Below are positions 1-7,088 of a DNA stretch of 24,568 bases, piece after piece. Each line of letters opens with the position of its first letter. Position 1 is the stretch's first letter. Position numbers and translations under genes: made by a program. The stretch lies in assembly GCA_002308995.1 (NCBI GenBank), contig DBWQ01000006.1, forward strand, positions 92,032 to 116,599, written 5' to 3'. Origin of the DNA: Clostridiales bacterium UBA1234. GTDB taxonomy: Bacteria > Bacillota > Clostridia > TANB77 > UBA1234. The notes beneath the pieces were generated by a model that saw only the letters and a program-made list of their open reading frames with translations, did not search any database and had not been told where the DNA came from.

Positions 1-59
1 ATACCGGAACTTCTATCTAGCATTTCTTCTAAGGTTTCTAAGAGTGTTAAAACTTCCAT
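1..59 (-). CDS. N-terminus of a small coiled-coil protein (partial)
   Basis: Only the first 19 codons are inside the window; the gene runs off the left edge. The visible start reads MEVLTLLETLEEML, an acidic Leu/Glu-rich helix. Its ATG follows an AGGAG ribosome site by about 6 nt. It begins 7 nt after the rsmD stop, so the two are almost certainly co-transcribed. From memory, Clostridia often have a small DivIVA- or ATPase-subunit-like coiled-coil protein near rsmD/coaD that begins this way, but 19 residues cannot establish that. The function is unassigned. Confidence 0.6.
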   Translation of the reverse strand, partial: MEVLTLLETLEEMLDRSSG

Positions 60-66
60 GTTAAGT

Positions 67-615
67 CTACTCCTTTCGTCTAAACATACTTAATATATTT
101 CTTCCGTATCTTTTGTAGTTAAACTTTTCATATCTGCCAATCACATCAGGCACTTCTTCATCTGTATCGGTTTCGATGACAATTAGCCCTTCTTCTGCCA
201 AAATATCGTACTCAGAAACCTTTTTGATAGCATCAATTCCCATATTTTGATGATATGGCGGATCGATGTAAATAATGTCTATTTTTTCGCCAGAAAGCTT
301 CTTTAAAGCGGTTTTATAATCTGTACTATAGATACGCGAGCAATCTGTTAGCCTTCCTTTTTGAACATTTTCTTTGATGACAGCCACACATTTTGGGTTT
401 AAATCTATGAAAATGGCCTCTTTGGCACCTCTACTTAGGGCTTCAATTCCAATGGCTCCACTCCCAGCAAACAAGTCTAAAAAAACGGCATTGGGCACAT
501 CGTTTTGCAAGATGCTAAACAAGGCTTCTTTTACCATATCCCTTGTAGGCCTAGTAGAATCACCCTCTATGGTATTTAATTTCATTCCTCTTAAATTTCC
601 TGACACTACTCGCAT
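67..615 (-). CDS. rsmD: 16S rRNA (guanine(966)-N2)-methyltransferase RsmD
   Basis: An S-adenosylmethionine-dependent enzyme that methylates G966 of 16S rRNA during 30S assembly in the cytoplasm. The 182-residue protein starts MRVVSGNLRG, the usual RsmD N-terminus. It has the TRPT element, the SAM-binding loop LDLFAGSGAIGIEALSRGA, and the catalytic DPPY motif (YIDPPYH). The length is normal for the family. An upstream in-frame start at 732 was rejected because that extension would contain the gene's own promoter; the chosen ATG has AGAGGG just upstream. The next gene begins 7 nt after its stop. Assignment is secure. Confidence 0.93.
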   Translation of the reverse strand: MRVVSGNLRGMKLNTIEGDSTRPTRDMVKEALFSILQNDVPNAVFLDLFAGSGAIGIEALSRGAKEAIFIDLNPKCVAVIKENVQKGRLTDCSRIYSTDYKTALKKLSGEKIDIIYIDPPYHQNMGIDAIKKVSEYDILAEEGLIVIETDTDEEVPDVIGRYEKFNYKRYGRNILSMFRRKE

Positions 616-635
616 ATTAACCCTCTTTACCACAT

Positions 636-663
636 ATTTTACATTATTTTCGTAAAATGTCAA
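636..663 (-). promoter_or_regulatory. sigma-A-type promoter of rsmD
   Basis: On the minus strand TTGACA (658-663), a 16-nt spacer and TAAAAT (636-641) lie just before the ATG at 615, giving a short leader. Its position supports the shorter RsmD start. Confidence 0.75.
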
Positions 664-763
664 CCTTTGTAACAAAATTGTAATATTTAAATATTTTCTT
701 ATCTCTAACTGGTTCAAATTAGAATCCTTCACGCCTTTCTCTTGACAATATTTTTAAAAAATG

Positions 764-792
764 TTTACATTTTATGAAAAACAGTATATACT
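764..792 (+). promoter_or_regulatory. sigma-A-type promoter of the small lipoprotein gene
   Basis: TTTACA (764-769), 17-nt spacer, TATACT (787-792), followed by an AAAGGAG ribosome site and ATG at 829. A second TTGACA at 742-747 has a poorer -10. Confidence 0.7.
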
Positions 793-828
793 ACCGTCAA
801 CCTATTTCATCATCAAAGGAGTTCCACT

Positions 829-1131
829 ATGAAAAAACTCTTCGCACTCATCGTTTGCCTGCTCACTCTTCTCACCCTCATGGCATGCAAGCCAACCACC
901 GAAGCCAAAAACAGTGCCAAAGAAACCGACATCCCGGAGACCTTGATTTCCGTGGAAGATTTTACTCCGGAGCAGATTGAAGAAGTCTGCACCCAATATG
1001 CCTTAAAGCTTGCCAAAGAAACCGGTGAAAAAGAAGGGTGTGTTCGCCTCTTTCTCGGTGACTACGCCTATGAGGTCTACTGGGAAAACGAGGAAGTCGT
1101 TAAGATTGATAAGGTTCAGATCAATCACTAA
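829..1131 (+). CDS. small secreted lipoprotein of unknown function
   Basis: A 100-residue protein with a lipoprotein signal peptide: MKK, a hydrophobic stretch, then the lipobox LMAC with Cys20 as the predicted lipidated residue. The mature part is acidic, of about 80 residues and without a family I recognise; it has a predicted helix (TPEQIEEVCTQYALKLAKE) and a strand-rich end (YAYEVYWENEEVVKIDKV). It should be anchored on the outer face of the membrane. It is one of only two clear genes on the plus strand. It has its own promoter and ribosome site and shares a terminator with the convergent SLH gene. Its GC-richer third positions differ from the flanking core genes, suggesting a different origin. 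Confidence 0.82.
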   Translation: MKKLFALIVCLLTLLTLMACKPTTEAKNSAKETDIPETLISVEDFTPEQIEEVCTQYALKLAKETGEKEGCVRLFLGDYAYEVYWENEEVVKIDKVQINH

Positions 1132-1150
1132 AGAATCCTTCAAACGAAAT

Positions 1151-1192
1151 AACAAAGGCCGTTTCTGTTTTCTATAGAAACGGCCTTTTGTT
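1151..1192. terminator. bidirectional terminator between convergent genes
   Basis: AACAAAGGCCGTTTCT (1151-1166) pairs with AGAAACGGCCTTTTGTT (1176-1192) apart from one bulged base. T/A runs on both sides let it end the lipoprotein gene (+) and the SLH gene (-). Confidence 0.85.
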
Positions 1193-1201
1193 ATCTCTTC
1201 A

Positions 1202-4200
1202 TTATTGGTACACTTGGATACTACGTAGGCTGATTAGCAGTGCTTCCTCAATTTTGGCATTACCTAATACATTGAAAGTATTGTTTCCAACCCCTTTGAT
1301 GATATCGTCTTTTGCCATAAAGTAGATGGCTTCTTTGCCCCATTCATGCATCAAATCATCGTCAGAAAATTTCTTTGCTTTGCTTAAATCAAAGTTCGTA
1401 TCAACTCCTACTTCTTTTAAGGCTCTTGTCAGCATTGTTGCCATTTGTTCACGGGTAATATTTTTATCTGGGGTAAAGGTGTTTTTCGATGTTCCATTGG
1501 TGATGCCTAAATTGTATGCTTTTAGTACATATTCATCTTCGGTATCAATAAATGGATTTTTAGCAATTGTTTTGGTAGCTTTGCCACTAATTGCTTCATA
1601 TAATTCTACTGCTACTGCCGCAAAATCTTTTCTAGTAATTTGCATTGTGAAATCCTTATCCTTTAGTGTTTTTGGAATGATTTCTTTTTGGTTTGCTTCT
1701 ATTAATTCATCGATTGCCCAATTATCTGCCTTTTGCCATGGATATTCTTCTGGCTTATCAGAGGTTCCTCCGACAGAGCCACCGGCTCCTCCACCAAAAC
1801 TTCCTACTGTTCTTGTTGGACTAGGTGTAGGTGATCCTGTAGGCACTGGAGTTTCGTCTTTTATTTTTAAAGAAACTGTTTTTAGTTTATTTTCTTCTTT
1901 TTCTAGTAATTCACTGTTTTCTTCCATTTGGATTATTTGGCCATCATACGCTTTTTCGCTTCCTTTTAAGATACCGTCATAAAACTCAAATCCATTTTTC
2001 GATTGAATAGAAGCCAGTTTTCCATGAATTTCTGGTTTATTTACGGAAATAGTTTGATCATTTTTACCAATCACAAGTTTTCCATTTCCTTGATGAGCAA
2101 TTCCCACTTCATTTTTTGAAAGCAACGTGCCACCTTCTATGATGACTTCACAATCGGTGTTTTCCTTAATATCAACCGCATTTTTAGTCGTTTCAATAGA
2201 ACCATCTATCATTTTCACTTTTGTATCTACTTCGTAATTACCGTCTGCAGATACGTGAACGCCATACATTCCGCTAATGGCTCCCCCTTCAATGTTAATT
2301 TTTTTTCCACATGTCCCTGTTTTGGAGGAAATCGAAGTAATGGCATATCCAATGTATGATTTAACTTGCCCACCTTTTACAGTTAGAATAGCACCATCTT
2401 TTAACCCAATGCCACGTCCGTTACTGGTATTAGCACTCTCAGTCCCTTTAGCACCAATATTTCCGTTTAAAACGGTTACTGTTCCGCCTTTTGAAAAAAT
2501 AGTATACCAATTGGCCTTTGTCATTCCGTTTGTGACAAGTGTTGGGCCATCTACTGTAAGGATTCCATAGTTTTGTATTAAATAAGCTAAATCGGTTTCT
2601 AAACGTCCTTTTCCTTTGATTGTTAGTGTGCCTCTATTCGTGATATTTGTTTTTCTTAAATAAATAGTCTTACCATTGGTATCTAGCACAATGTTTTGGC
2701 TTGCACTAATTGTAAAACTAGACTGATCTTCTACCGTCTCTAGTACCTTAATGGTCCCTTCTCCTTGAACTGCTTTTCCAGCTTCTTCAAGAGTACTAAA
2801 GTATTCTGTTCCTACTTGATAATAATTGATGCTTTGCTGGGTTTCACTTGTTAATGTAAAGCTAGGTCTTAATACGATAAAAGCATCCTGGGCAATTAAG
2901 CTATCAATTAATCTTGCCCCTTCATCGCCTTCAATGATCCTAAGTTTACCATTATCTACCGTTGCAAATTTGTTTTCTGCTAGATATAAGTATAGATTCT
3001 TTTCCCCTGCCACATAGATATCTGTTTGATACCCTTCATCGCATAATATTAAAACATCACCTATCATAAAGGATTTAGAATCAAAATACACGCCTCTTCC
3101 ATCATCATTCGTTTCTTTTGTTTGACCAATTGTATAAAAACCACCCCACAAGCCATCTACAAACATATTGGCAAATGAGCTATCTATGCTATTTAATTTT
3201 TTCAATTGATATACGGTTTTATTATTTTTCTTTTCACCATATTTCACCTTGGTAATATTGGTTTTGGATGATGTAAAAAACATCTCTACCATTTCCCCAA
3301 CGCTCTTAAAATTGGCATTTGGATAAACTTCGTTTAAAAATGCCTCTGTAGAGCTATAGTTTTTTCCTTTATTCGATGCTAAGTTAGAGATTTTAGTTTG
3401 TTCTTCTTTTGTCAAAGTATGATTCACTTTTGTTTGAATGATATTTATTTTAATTCCATTCACAATGGTATTACTATTGGAAATGGTTTTTCCATTTAGT
3501 GAATCTGTATTTTTTACTTTAACAGTATACTTTAAGGTTACACTTTTTTCTTTTCCAACACTTACATTCCACGAAAGTGCACCACTTTTATTGGTTCCTA
3601 ATGAATCGATACTGACAAACTCTGTATTCGATGGAATATTGTCAGTTACCTTAATCCCACTATAATCTTCTGTTTTAGATTTATTGGTTAGAATAATGGA
3701 ATAGGTAATTTGATCTCCTGGGTTAACGCTATCGTATTGCTCTGTGGAAGCAATTTTTTCTACCATTAAATCAGGATATTCCATTCTCTTTAAAGTATCA
3801 CTACTTATTTGATATCCCTGTTTCTTAATTTCATTAAGAGGTCTTAAAATAGCTAAATACTTTAGATTTATATTAATGAATGTTTCTACATTACGTCTTC
3901 CTACCGTGGTATCTTTGCTATCTTTTTTTTCAGAAACGTTATATTTACTATGAGTTGATTCGTATACTAGTCCATTGCCAACATAAATACCTGCATGTCC
4001 ACCATTAGAATTGGAATAGACAATCAAATCTCCTGGTTCTAATTCATTTAAAACTCTTTGTTTATCCTCCTCAGTGATTTGTCCACTATTAATAATCAAA
4101 TCCACTGCTACCTCTGGATTGTACATAGAATCGCCTTCAACTGCTAAGCGGTACATCTTTTTAGTAATACGAGCAATATTTCCTTCCCCATCTCTTAGTA

Positions 4201-4579
4201 AATAATGGTTTCCATTACTATCGACAAAAGCTTCATAGAAAACATTACTCACAAAATGAGAACATACAAAATATCTATGATATTGTCTTGTTGCATCCTC
4301 TGGTGAATAAAGCCAGTCTAATCCATTGGGAATATCATGAGTAGATTGCGTTACCAAATAGTTTCTCTGCATATATACTTCATCTTGACCATATACAGAA
4401 TCTCCATAGTAATTCATCCCAATGCTATCATAATCGATATAACTTCCCCTATAAAAAAACGCTTTTGCTGTATCCAAAATTGCCTGTTGCTCCTGCGTTA
4501 AGGTATCTGCACCATATACTAAACTACTAAGAATTAACAGCATGATTAATAAAGGTATTATCTTCTTTAACATTTTCAT
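1202..4579 (-). CDS. large SLH-anchored surface protein with NlpC/P60-like, DUF11 and beta-helix regions
   Basis: A 1125-residue exported protein. A signal peptide (1-23) is followed by an NlpC/P60-like cysteine peptidase region (about 30-245) with candidate catalytic Cys106 (YFVCSHFVSN), the PGDLIVYS strand and His195 (GHAGIYVGN). Next come a DUF11-type repeat (about 275-355) and a second NlpC/P60-like segment with an aligned strand (IGDVLILCDEG...DIYVAGE...FIVLRPS) but no His, probably a degenerate copy. A glycine/threonine-rich beta-helix-like region follows, then a PTPTGSPTPSPT/Gly linker and three C-terminal SLH repeats that should bind secondary wall polymer. The ATG has an AGGAGG site 8-9 nt upstream. 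Likely role: wall-attached peptidoglycan hydrolase or adhesin. The overall architecture is confident; substrate is not known. Confidence 0.85.
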   Translation of the reverse strand: MKMLKKIIPLLIMLLILSSLVYGADTLTQEQQAILDTAKAFFYRGSYIDYDSIGMNYYGDSVYGQDEVYMQRNYLVTQSTHDIPNGLDWLYSPEDATRQYHRYFVCSHFVSNVFYEAFVDSNGNHYLLRDGEGNIARITKKMYRLAVEGDSMYNPEVAVDLIINSGQITEEDKQRVLNELEPGDLIVYSNSNGGHAGIYVGNGLVYESTHSKYNVSEKKDSKDTTVGRRNVETFININLKYLAILRPLNEIKKQGYQISSDTLKRMEYPDLMVEKIASTEQYDSVNPGDQITYSIILTNKSKTEDYSGIKVTDNIPSNTEFVSIDSLGTNKSGALSWNVSVGKEKSVTLKYTVKVKNTDSLNGKTISNSNTIVNGIKINIIQTKVNHTLTKEEQTKISNLASNKGKNYSSTEAFLNEVYPNANFKSVGEMVEMFFTSSKTNITKVKYGEKKNNKTVYQLKKLNSIDSSFANMFVDGLWGGFYTIGQTKETNDDGRGVYFDSKSFMIGDVLILCDEGYQTDIYVAGEKNLYLYLAENKFATVDNGKLRIIEGDEGARLIDSLIAQDAFIVLRPSFTLTSETQQSINYYQVGTEYFSTLEEAGKAVQGEGTIKVLETVEDQSSFTISASQNIVLDTNGKTIYLRKTNITNRGTLTIKGKGRLETDLAYLIQNYGILTVDGPTLVTNGMTKANWYTIFSKGGTVTVLNGNIGAKGTESANTSNGRGIGLKDGAILTVKGGQVKSYIGYAITSISSKTGTCGKKINIEGGAISGMYGVHVSADGNYEVDTKVKMIDGSIETTKNAVDIKENTDCEVIIEGGTLLSKNEVGIAHQGNGKLVIGKNDQTISVNKPEIHGKLASIQSKNGFEFYDGILKGSEKAYDGQIIQMEENSELLEKEENKLKTVSLKIKDETPVPTGSPTPSPTRTVGSFGGGAGGSVGGTSDKPEEYPWQKADNWAIDELIEANQKEIIPKTLKDKDFTMQITRKDFAAVAVELYEAISGKATKTIAKNPFIDTEDEYVLKAYNLGITNGTSKNTFTPDKNITREQMATMLTRALKEVGVDTNFDLSKAKKFSDDDLMHEWGKEAIYFMAKDDIIKGVGNNTFNVLGNAKIEEALLISLRSIQVYQ

Positions 4580-4623
4580 TCGTACCGCCTCCTATTTTTT
4601 CTTAGGTTTCAGTTTACTACTAT

Positions 4624-4652
4624 ATTATACCATAATTAGAAAACATAAACAA
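4624..4652 (-). promoter_or_regulatory. sigma-A-type promoter of the SLH surface protein
   Basis: Minus strand TTGTTT (4647-4652), 17-nt spacer, TATAAT (4624-4629), about 45 nt upstream of the ATG at 4579. Confidence 0.6.
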
Positions 4653-4687
4653 TACATGTATTCTTTGAAATCGTTGTGGCAAGCTGC

Positions 4688-4790
4688 TTTTGATGATTAT
4701 CATTTGCGCTAGTTAACATATTTTTTCTTACGGAAGAAAGCATTTTACTCTTGCCTAATGATTGATAATAGTTACTAATAATCATCAAAA
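4688..4790. repeat. 13-bp perfect inverted repeat bounding a 103-bp AT-rich segment
   Basis: TTTTGATGATTAT (4688-4700) recurs as its exact reverse complement at 4778-4790. The 77 bases between are AT-rich and have no ORF. It could be a small palindromic element or a chance AT-rich structure in the 276-base gap between rnhB and the SLH gene. Confidence 0.35.
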
Positions 4791-4803
4791 AATATTTCTA
4801 AAA

Positions 4804-4851
4804 ATAAAAAAACAAGGATCTGAAGGTTGTTATCCATTAAATCCTTATTTT
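4804..4851 (-). terminator. rho-independent terminator of rnhB
   Basis: On the minus strand AAAATAAGGAT pairs with ATCCTTGTTTT (one G-U pair), followed by seven T. It begins 4 bases after the rnhB stop codon. Confidence 0.75.
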
Positions 4852-4855
4852 CATG

Positions 4856-5485
4856 TTATATGATTTTCGTTAGAAAGCTTTTTCGATGGATTTCACATGG
4901 CCCAAATTCCTTAATCGCATCCACGTGAGCCTTAGTTCCGTAGCCTTTGTGCTTTTCAAAGCCATACATTGGGTAAAGCGTATCATACTCTCTCATCATC
5001 CTATCCCTTGTGACTTTTGCAACAATGGAGGCTGCTCCTATCGAAATACTTAAGGCATCTCCCTTAATGATAGGTAAATATGGGATTCCATCTGTATCTA
5101 CCTTTTTTTCGGCATCAATTAGAATAAAATCCGGTTTCACTTTTAAGCTTTCAAGGGCCATTTTCATGGCTTTTCTGGTAGCATTTAGAATATTGATTTC
5201 ATCAATGACGGTATGATCTACAATCCCCACGCCCCATGCAACTGCCTGCGATGTAATATCGTCATAGAGCTTTTCCCTCTTCTTTTCAGAAAGCTTTTTC
5301 GAATCATTTACGCCTTCTATTAAAGCACCTTTCGGTAAAATCACGCAGCCTGCCACCACAGGACCTGCTAGTGGTCCACGACCTGCTTCATCGATTCCCG
5401 CAATGCAGGTATACCCCTTTTCATAATATTCTTTTTCATATTTGCTAAGTTCTATTAAACGCTTTATTTCCTCTTCTTTCATCAT
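4856..5485 (-). CDS. rnhB: ribonuclease HII
   Basis: Endonuclease that cuts the RNA strand of RNA-DNA hybrids and removes misincorporated ribonucleotides. The N-terminal active-site motif GIDEAGRGPLAGPVVAG holds the first acidic metal ligands; the remaining ligands are expected in LIDAEKK and near GAASIVAKVTRDRMM, and GYGTKAHVDAIKEFGPCEIHRKSF is the usual RNase HII C-terminus. The length (about 209 aa) fits the family. The start region has three tandem candidates: TTG at 5488, ATG at 5485 and ATG at 5482. AGGAGG at 5491-5496 sits 5 and 8 nt from the two ATGs and too close to the TTG, so either ATG is plausible. It lies between ssb and the SLH gene and has its own terminator. Confidence 0.95.
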   Translation of the reverse strand: MMKEEEIKRLIELSKYEKEYYEKGYTCIAGIDEAGRGPLAGPVVAGCVILPKGALIEGVNDSKKLSEKKREKLYDDITSQAVAWGVGIVDHTVIDEINILNATRKAMKMALESLKVKPDFILIDAEKKVDTDGIPYLPIIKGDALSISIGAASIVAKVTRDRMMREYDTLYPMYGFEKHKGYGTKAHVDAIKEFGPCEIHRKSFLTKII

Positions 5486-5523
5486 CAAATCCTCCTCTGT
5501 TTTTATTGTATCACAACCAAATG

Positions 5524-5562
5524 AAAAAGACTAGATAGCTGCGCTTCCAACTACCTAGTCTT
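5524..5562 (-). terminator. rho-independent terminator of ssb
   Basis: Minus strand AAGACTAGGTAG pairs with CTATCTAGTCTT (one G-U pair) and is followed by T residues, 28 bases past the ssb stop. Confidence 0.75.
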
Positions 5563-5589
5563 GTCAAGAGGATGATTATTATGAATTTG

Positions 5590-6258
5590 TTATGCGTTTT
5601 GTTCCCCGGTAATACTTAATTCTTGGTTTTCGGTATCTTCTTTTTCTACTTCCATTTTCGATACCGATACTTCATATGCTCTTCTGGTTTCTGAGGTACC
5701 ATCTTCAAATTTCTTTTCATAAAGTCTACTTTGAATTCTACCCCAGATTTTAATTTTTTCACCAACATTCATGTTTTGACAGAATCTTGCGTTTCTCCCC
5801 CATGCGATACATGGAATGTAATCAGATTTGTTATATGCTCTGTTTACGGCAAGTAAGATATCTGCAATTTCTCTACCAAATGGTGTGGTTCTGTAGATAG
5901 GCTTTTTGCAAATGAATCCGTCTAAAATGATTTCATTTGGATTGGCAACTTCGGTTTCTTCTGTCATCTTCTTAATATCTTTGACAAAAACGGTCAACAC
6001 TAATTTGTTTTTCTCATTTTCGTAATTGTTATATGATCTAAATTGACCATCAATCACAACCTTTTCGCCAACTTTAAAGTTATCTCCCAAAATCCTTTCT
6101 GATATGGTAACTGGAATGATATCACTGTTTTCGCTAAGTCTAGGCACTTCTAAATCAAAGGTGTAAAACCCTTCTCCATATACTTCGTGACTAAACTGTT
6201 TGTCTGAAACAATGGTACCAGCAAGTGTAATACTGTTATTATCGCTAAAATTTACCAC
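5590..6258 (-). CDS. ssb: single-stranded DNA-binding protein with two OB folds
   Basis: A 222-residue SSB-family protein with two OB-type regions instead of the usual one. The first (about 7-95) is divergent (ITLAGTIVSDKQFSHEVYG). The second (about 107-205) is canonical: NEIILDGFICKKPIYRTTPF, AVNRAYNKSDYIPCIAWGR and a basic turn. The tail is acidic (KEDTENQELSITGEQNA) but lacks the DDDLPF-type tip of the main replicative SSB, so this is probably an accessory SSB; tandem-OB versions occur in Clostridia. The start codon is GTG, set by GAGGGGG 8 nt upstream. It is monocistronic, with its own promoter (6347-6375) and terminator. Confidence 0.88.
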   Translation of the reverse strand: MVNFSDNNSITLAGTIVSDKQFSHEVYGEGFYTFDLEVPRLSENSDIIPVTISERILGDNFKVGEKVVIDGQFRSYNNYENEKNKLVLTVFVKDIKKMTEETEVANPNEIILDGFICKKPIYRTTPFGREIADILLAVNRAYNKSDYIPCIAWGRNARFCQNMNVGEKIKIWGRIQSRLYEKKFEDGTSETRRAYEVSVSKMEVEKEDTENQELSITGEQNA

Positions 6259-6346
6259 TTTGTAATCCCCCTCATTCGTTTTTTAGATATTTTCTAATGT
6301 AATTTCTATTCCGTTTTCTGGAATTTTATTCCTAAACGCAAGTATT

Positions 6347-6375
6347 ATTTTACCATAGTATTGATAATTTGTCTA
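6347..6375 (-). promoter_or_regulatory. sigma-A-type promoter of ssb
   Basis: Minus strand TAGACA (6370-6375), 17-nt spacer, TAAAAT (6347-6352). The leader to the GTG start is about 80 nt. Confidence 0.7.
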
Positions 6376-6448
6376 CATAATTTTACAAATTTGTTTACTT
6401 TTTTTGTAACTTAATTATTGGATACCAGTTATCTCTTCATTTTTCCAT

Positions 6449-6498
6449 AAAAAAGCCGGGGGCGCCGACTGATAAATATCAGCTTGGCGCTCCCGGTT
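6449..6498 (-). terminator. strong terminator of the micro-ORF transcript
   Basis: On the minus strand a long GC-rich stem (AACCGGGAGCGCC... with ...GGCGCCCCCGG, extended by CTGATA/TATCAG) is followed by CTTTTTT. There is no T run on the plus strand, so it ends a minus-strand RNA. It separates that RNA from ssb. Confidence 0.85.
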
Positions 6499-6532
6499 GA
6501 TGTATAGCCAAATAAATTATTATACGGTGTTG

Positions 6533-6550
6533 CTACGTAAATCCACTCAT
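6533..6550 (-). CDS. micro-ORF C, peptide MSGFT
   Basis: ATG AGT GGA TTT ACG TAG, with GGAGG (6557-6561) 6 nt upstream. Its ATG overlaps the TGA of the 10-codon ORF 6547-6579 (ATGA), an arrangement typical of translational coupling. It is the last copy in the transcript. The Ser and Gly codons differ from those of copy A while the residues stay the same. Confidence 0.4.
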   Translation of the reverse strand: MSGFT

Positions 6551-6579
6551 AACATACCTCCGCATGTTGGGCAGAACAT
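6547..6579 (-). CDS. 10-residue Cys-motif ORF, MFCPTCGGML
   Basis: ATG preceded by AAGGAG with a short spacer of about 3 nt. The peptide contains CPTCGG, like one knuckle of a zinc ribbon, then stops at TGA overlapping the start of micro-ORF C. It may be a real leader peptide or chance; nothing else supports translation. Confidence 0.25.
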   Translation of the reverse strand: MFCPTCGGML

Positions 6580-6677
6580 TTTCTCCTTATGCTAGGATCG
6601 ATGCATATAGGAGATTTTTTTGGCTTACCAAATTTTTACGACACCCAGGTAAATGATGGGTGTGTTATAGCAAGATG

Positions 6678-6695
6678 CTAGACAAATCCGCTCAC
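6678..6695 (-). CDS. micro-ORF B, peptide MSGFV
   Basis: GTG AGC GGA TTT GTC TAG, with GGGAGG (GGAGG at 6701-6705) 5 nt upstream. It is the middle copy of the repeated unit, with GTG as start and Val in place of Thr at the last position. Confidence 0.4.
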   Translation of the reverse strand: MSGFV

Positions 6696-6767
6696 GATTT
6701 CCTCCCTTTTAGAGCAGCAGGTGGTTGATCCGTTTCATATTCTAGATGCTAGTATTTCAATGGGTCA

Positions 6768-6788
6768 CTACGTAAAGCCGCTCGTCAT
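6768..6788 (-). CDS. micro-ORF A, peptide MTSGFT
   Basis: ATG ACG AGC GGC TTT ACG TAG, with AAGGAGG (6793-6799) 4 nt upstream. It is the first copy in the transcript. It differs from copy C by an added Thr codon and by silent changes in the Ser and Gly codons. Confidence 0.4.
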   Translation of the reverse strand: MTSGFT

Positions 6789-6862
6789 ACTTCCTCCTTA
6801 TAAAATAGGCCTCTACACCCTGTGCCGCACAGACGACAAAGGGGCCGATGCAAAAGGGACAT
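6785..6862 (-). CDS. 25-codon Cys-rich ORF upstream of micro-ORF A (doubtful)
   Basis: ATG TCC CTT TTG ... GTA TGA encodes MSLLHRPLCRLCGTGC followed by RGLFYKEEV; its TGA overlaps the ATG of micro-ORF A. It has CxxC and a third Cys. No convincing ribosome site precedes it and it uses CGG for Arg6, so translation is uncertain. Confidence 0.18.
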   Translation of the reverse strand: MSLLHRPLCRLCGTGCRGLFYKEEV

Positions 6863-6942
6863 ATCGTAAACAACTACCATGATTGTAGTAGTTGATTGCT
6901 TGCTTGCGATTGCGATTGATCAGGTTTCTTAACGTGAGATAA

Positions 6943-6971
6943 ATTGTATCATGTTGTTATGTATTTGTCAA
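6943..6971 (-). promoter_or_regulatory. consensus sigma-A promoter of the micro-ORF RNA
   Basis: Minus strand TTGACA (6966-6971), 17-nt spacer, TACAAT (6943-6948); transcription should start near 6936. Confidence 0.82.
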
Positions 6972-7011
6972 TACATTTTATGTAAATTTATTAAAAATTA
7001 TGTAAAGTAAA

Positions 7012-7042
7012 ATAGGATCTGCCCAAAAGAGGACAGATCCTA
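7012..7042 (-). terminator. terminator of the 21/131/392-aa operon
   Basis: TAGGATCTG (7013-7021) and CAGATCCTA (7034-7042) pair perfectly and further pairs extend the stem; on the minus strand the stem is followed by TTTTACTTT. Confidence 0.7.
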
Positions 7043-7088
7043 TCTATGTAAACAGCTGTAAATAAACGGCTGAAACTGAAGAAAAGGC

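Larger units (their letters stand above)
6450..6936 (-). ncRNA. free-standing ~490-nt RNA with three repeated micro-ORFs
   Basis: The 830-base gap between ssb and the 392-aa gene is a defined transcription unit: a consensus promoter (6943-6971), GC content above the surroundings, local hairpins (for example ACACCCA/TGGGTGT near 6640-6665 and CAACTAC/GTAGTTG near 6872-6895), and a strong terminator at the other end. It holds no ORF of ordinary size. It carries three copies of a unit GGAGG-N(4-6)-RTG-(ACG)-AGY-GGN-TTT-RYS-TAG, described as separate entries. I do not recognise it as RNase P, tmRNA, 6S or SRP RNA: their conserved cores are absent. It may be a structured regulatory RNA, a source of tiny peptides, or a decoy rich in Shine-Dalgarno sequences. 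Confidence 0.6.

Noticed and set aside
616..732. 39-codon N-terminal extension of rsmD
   Set aside because: It contains a TTGACA/TAAAAT promoter, and known RsmD proteins begin at MRVVSG-type sequence.
6450..6936. Micro-ORF RNA as tmRNA, RNase P, 6S or a known large ornate RNA (OLE, GOLLD, ROOL)
   Set aside because: The conserved cores of tmRNA, RNase P and 6S are not seen. For OLE/GOLLD/ROOL I cannot recall sequences well enough to claim a match; a covariance-model search would decide.
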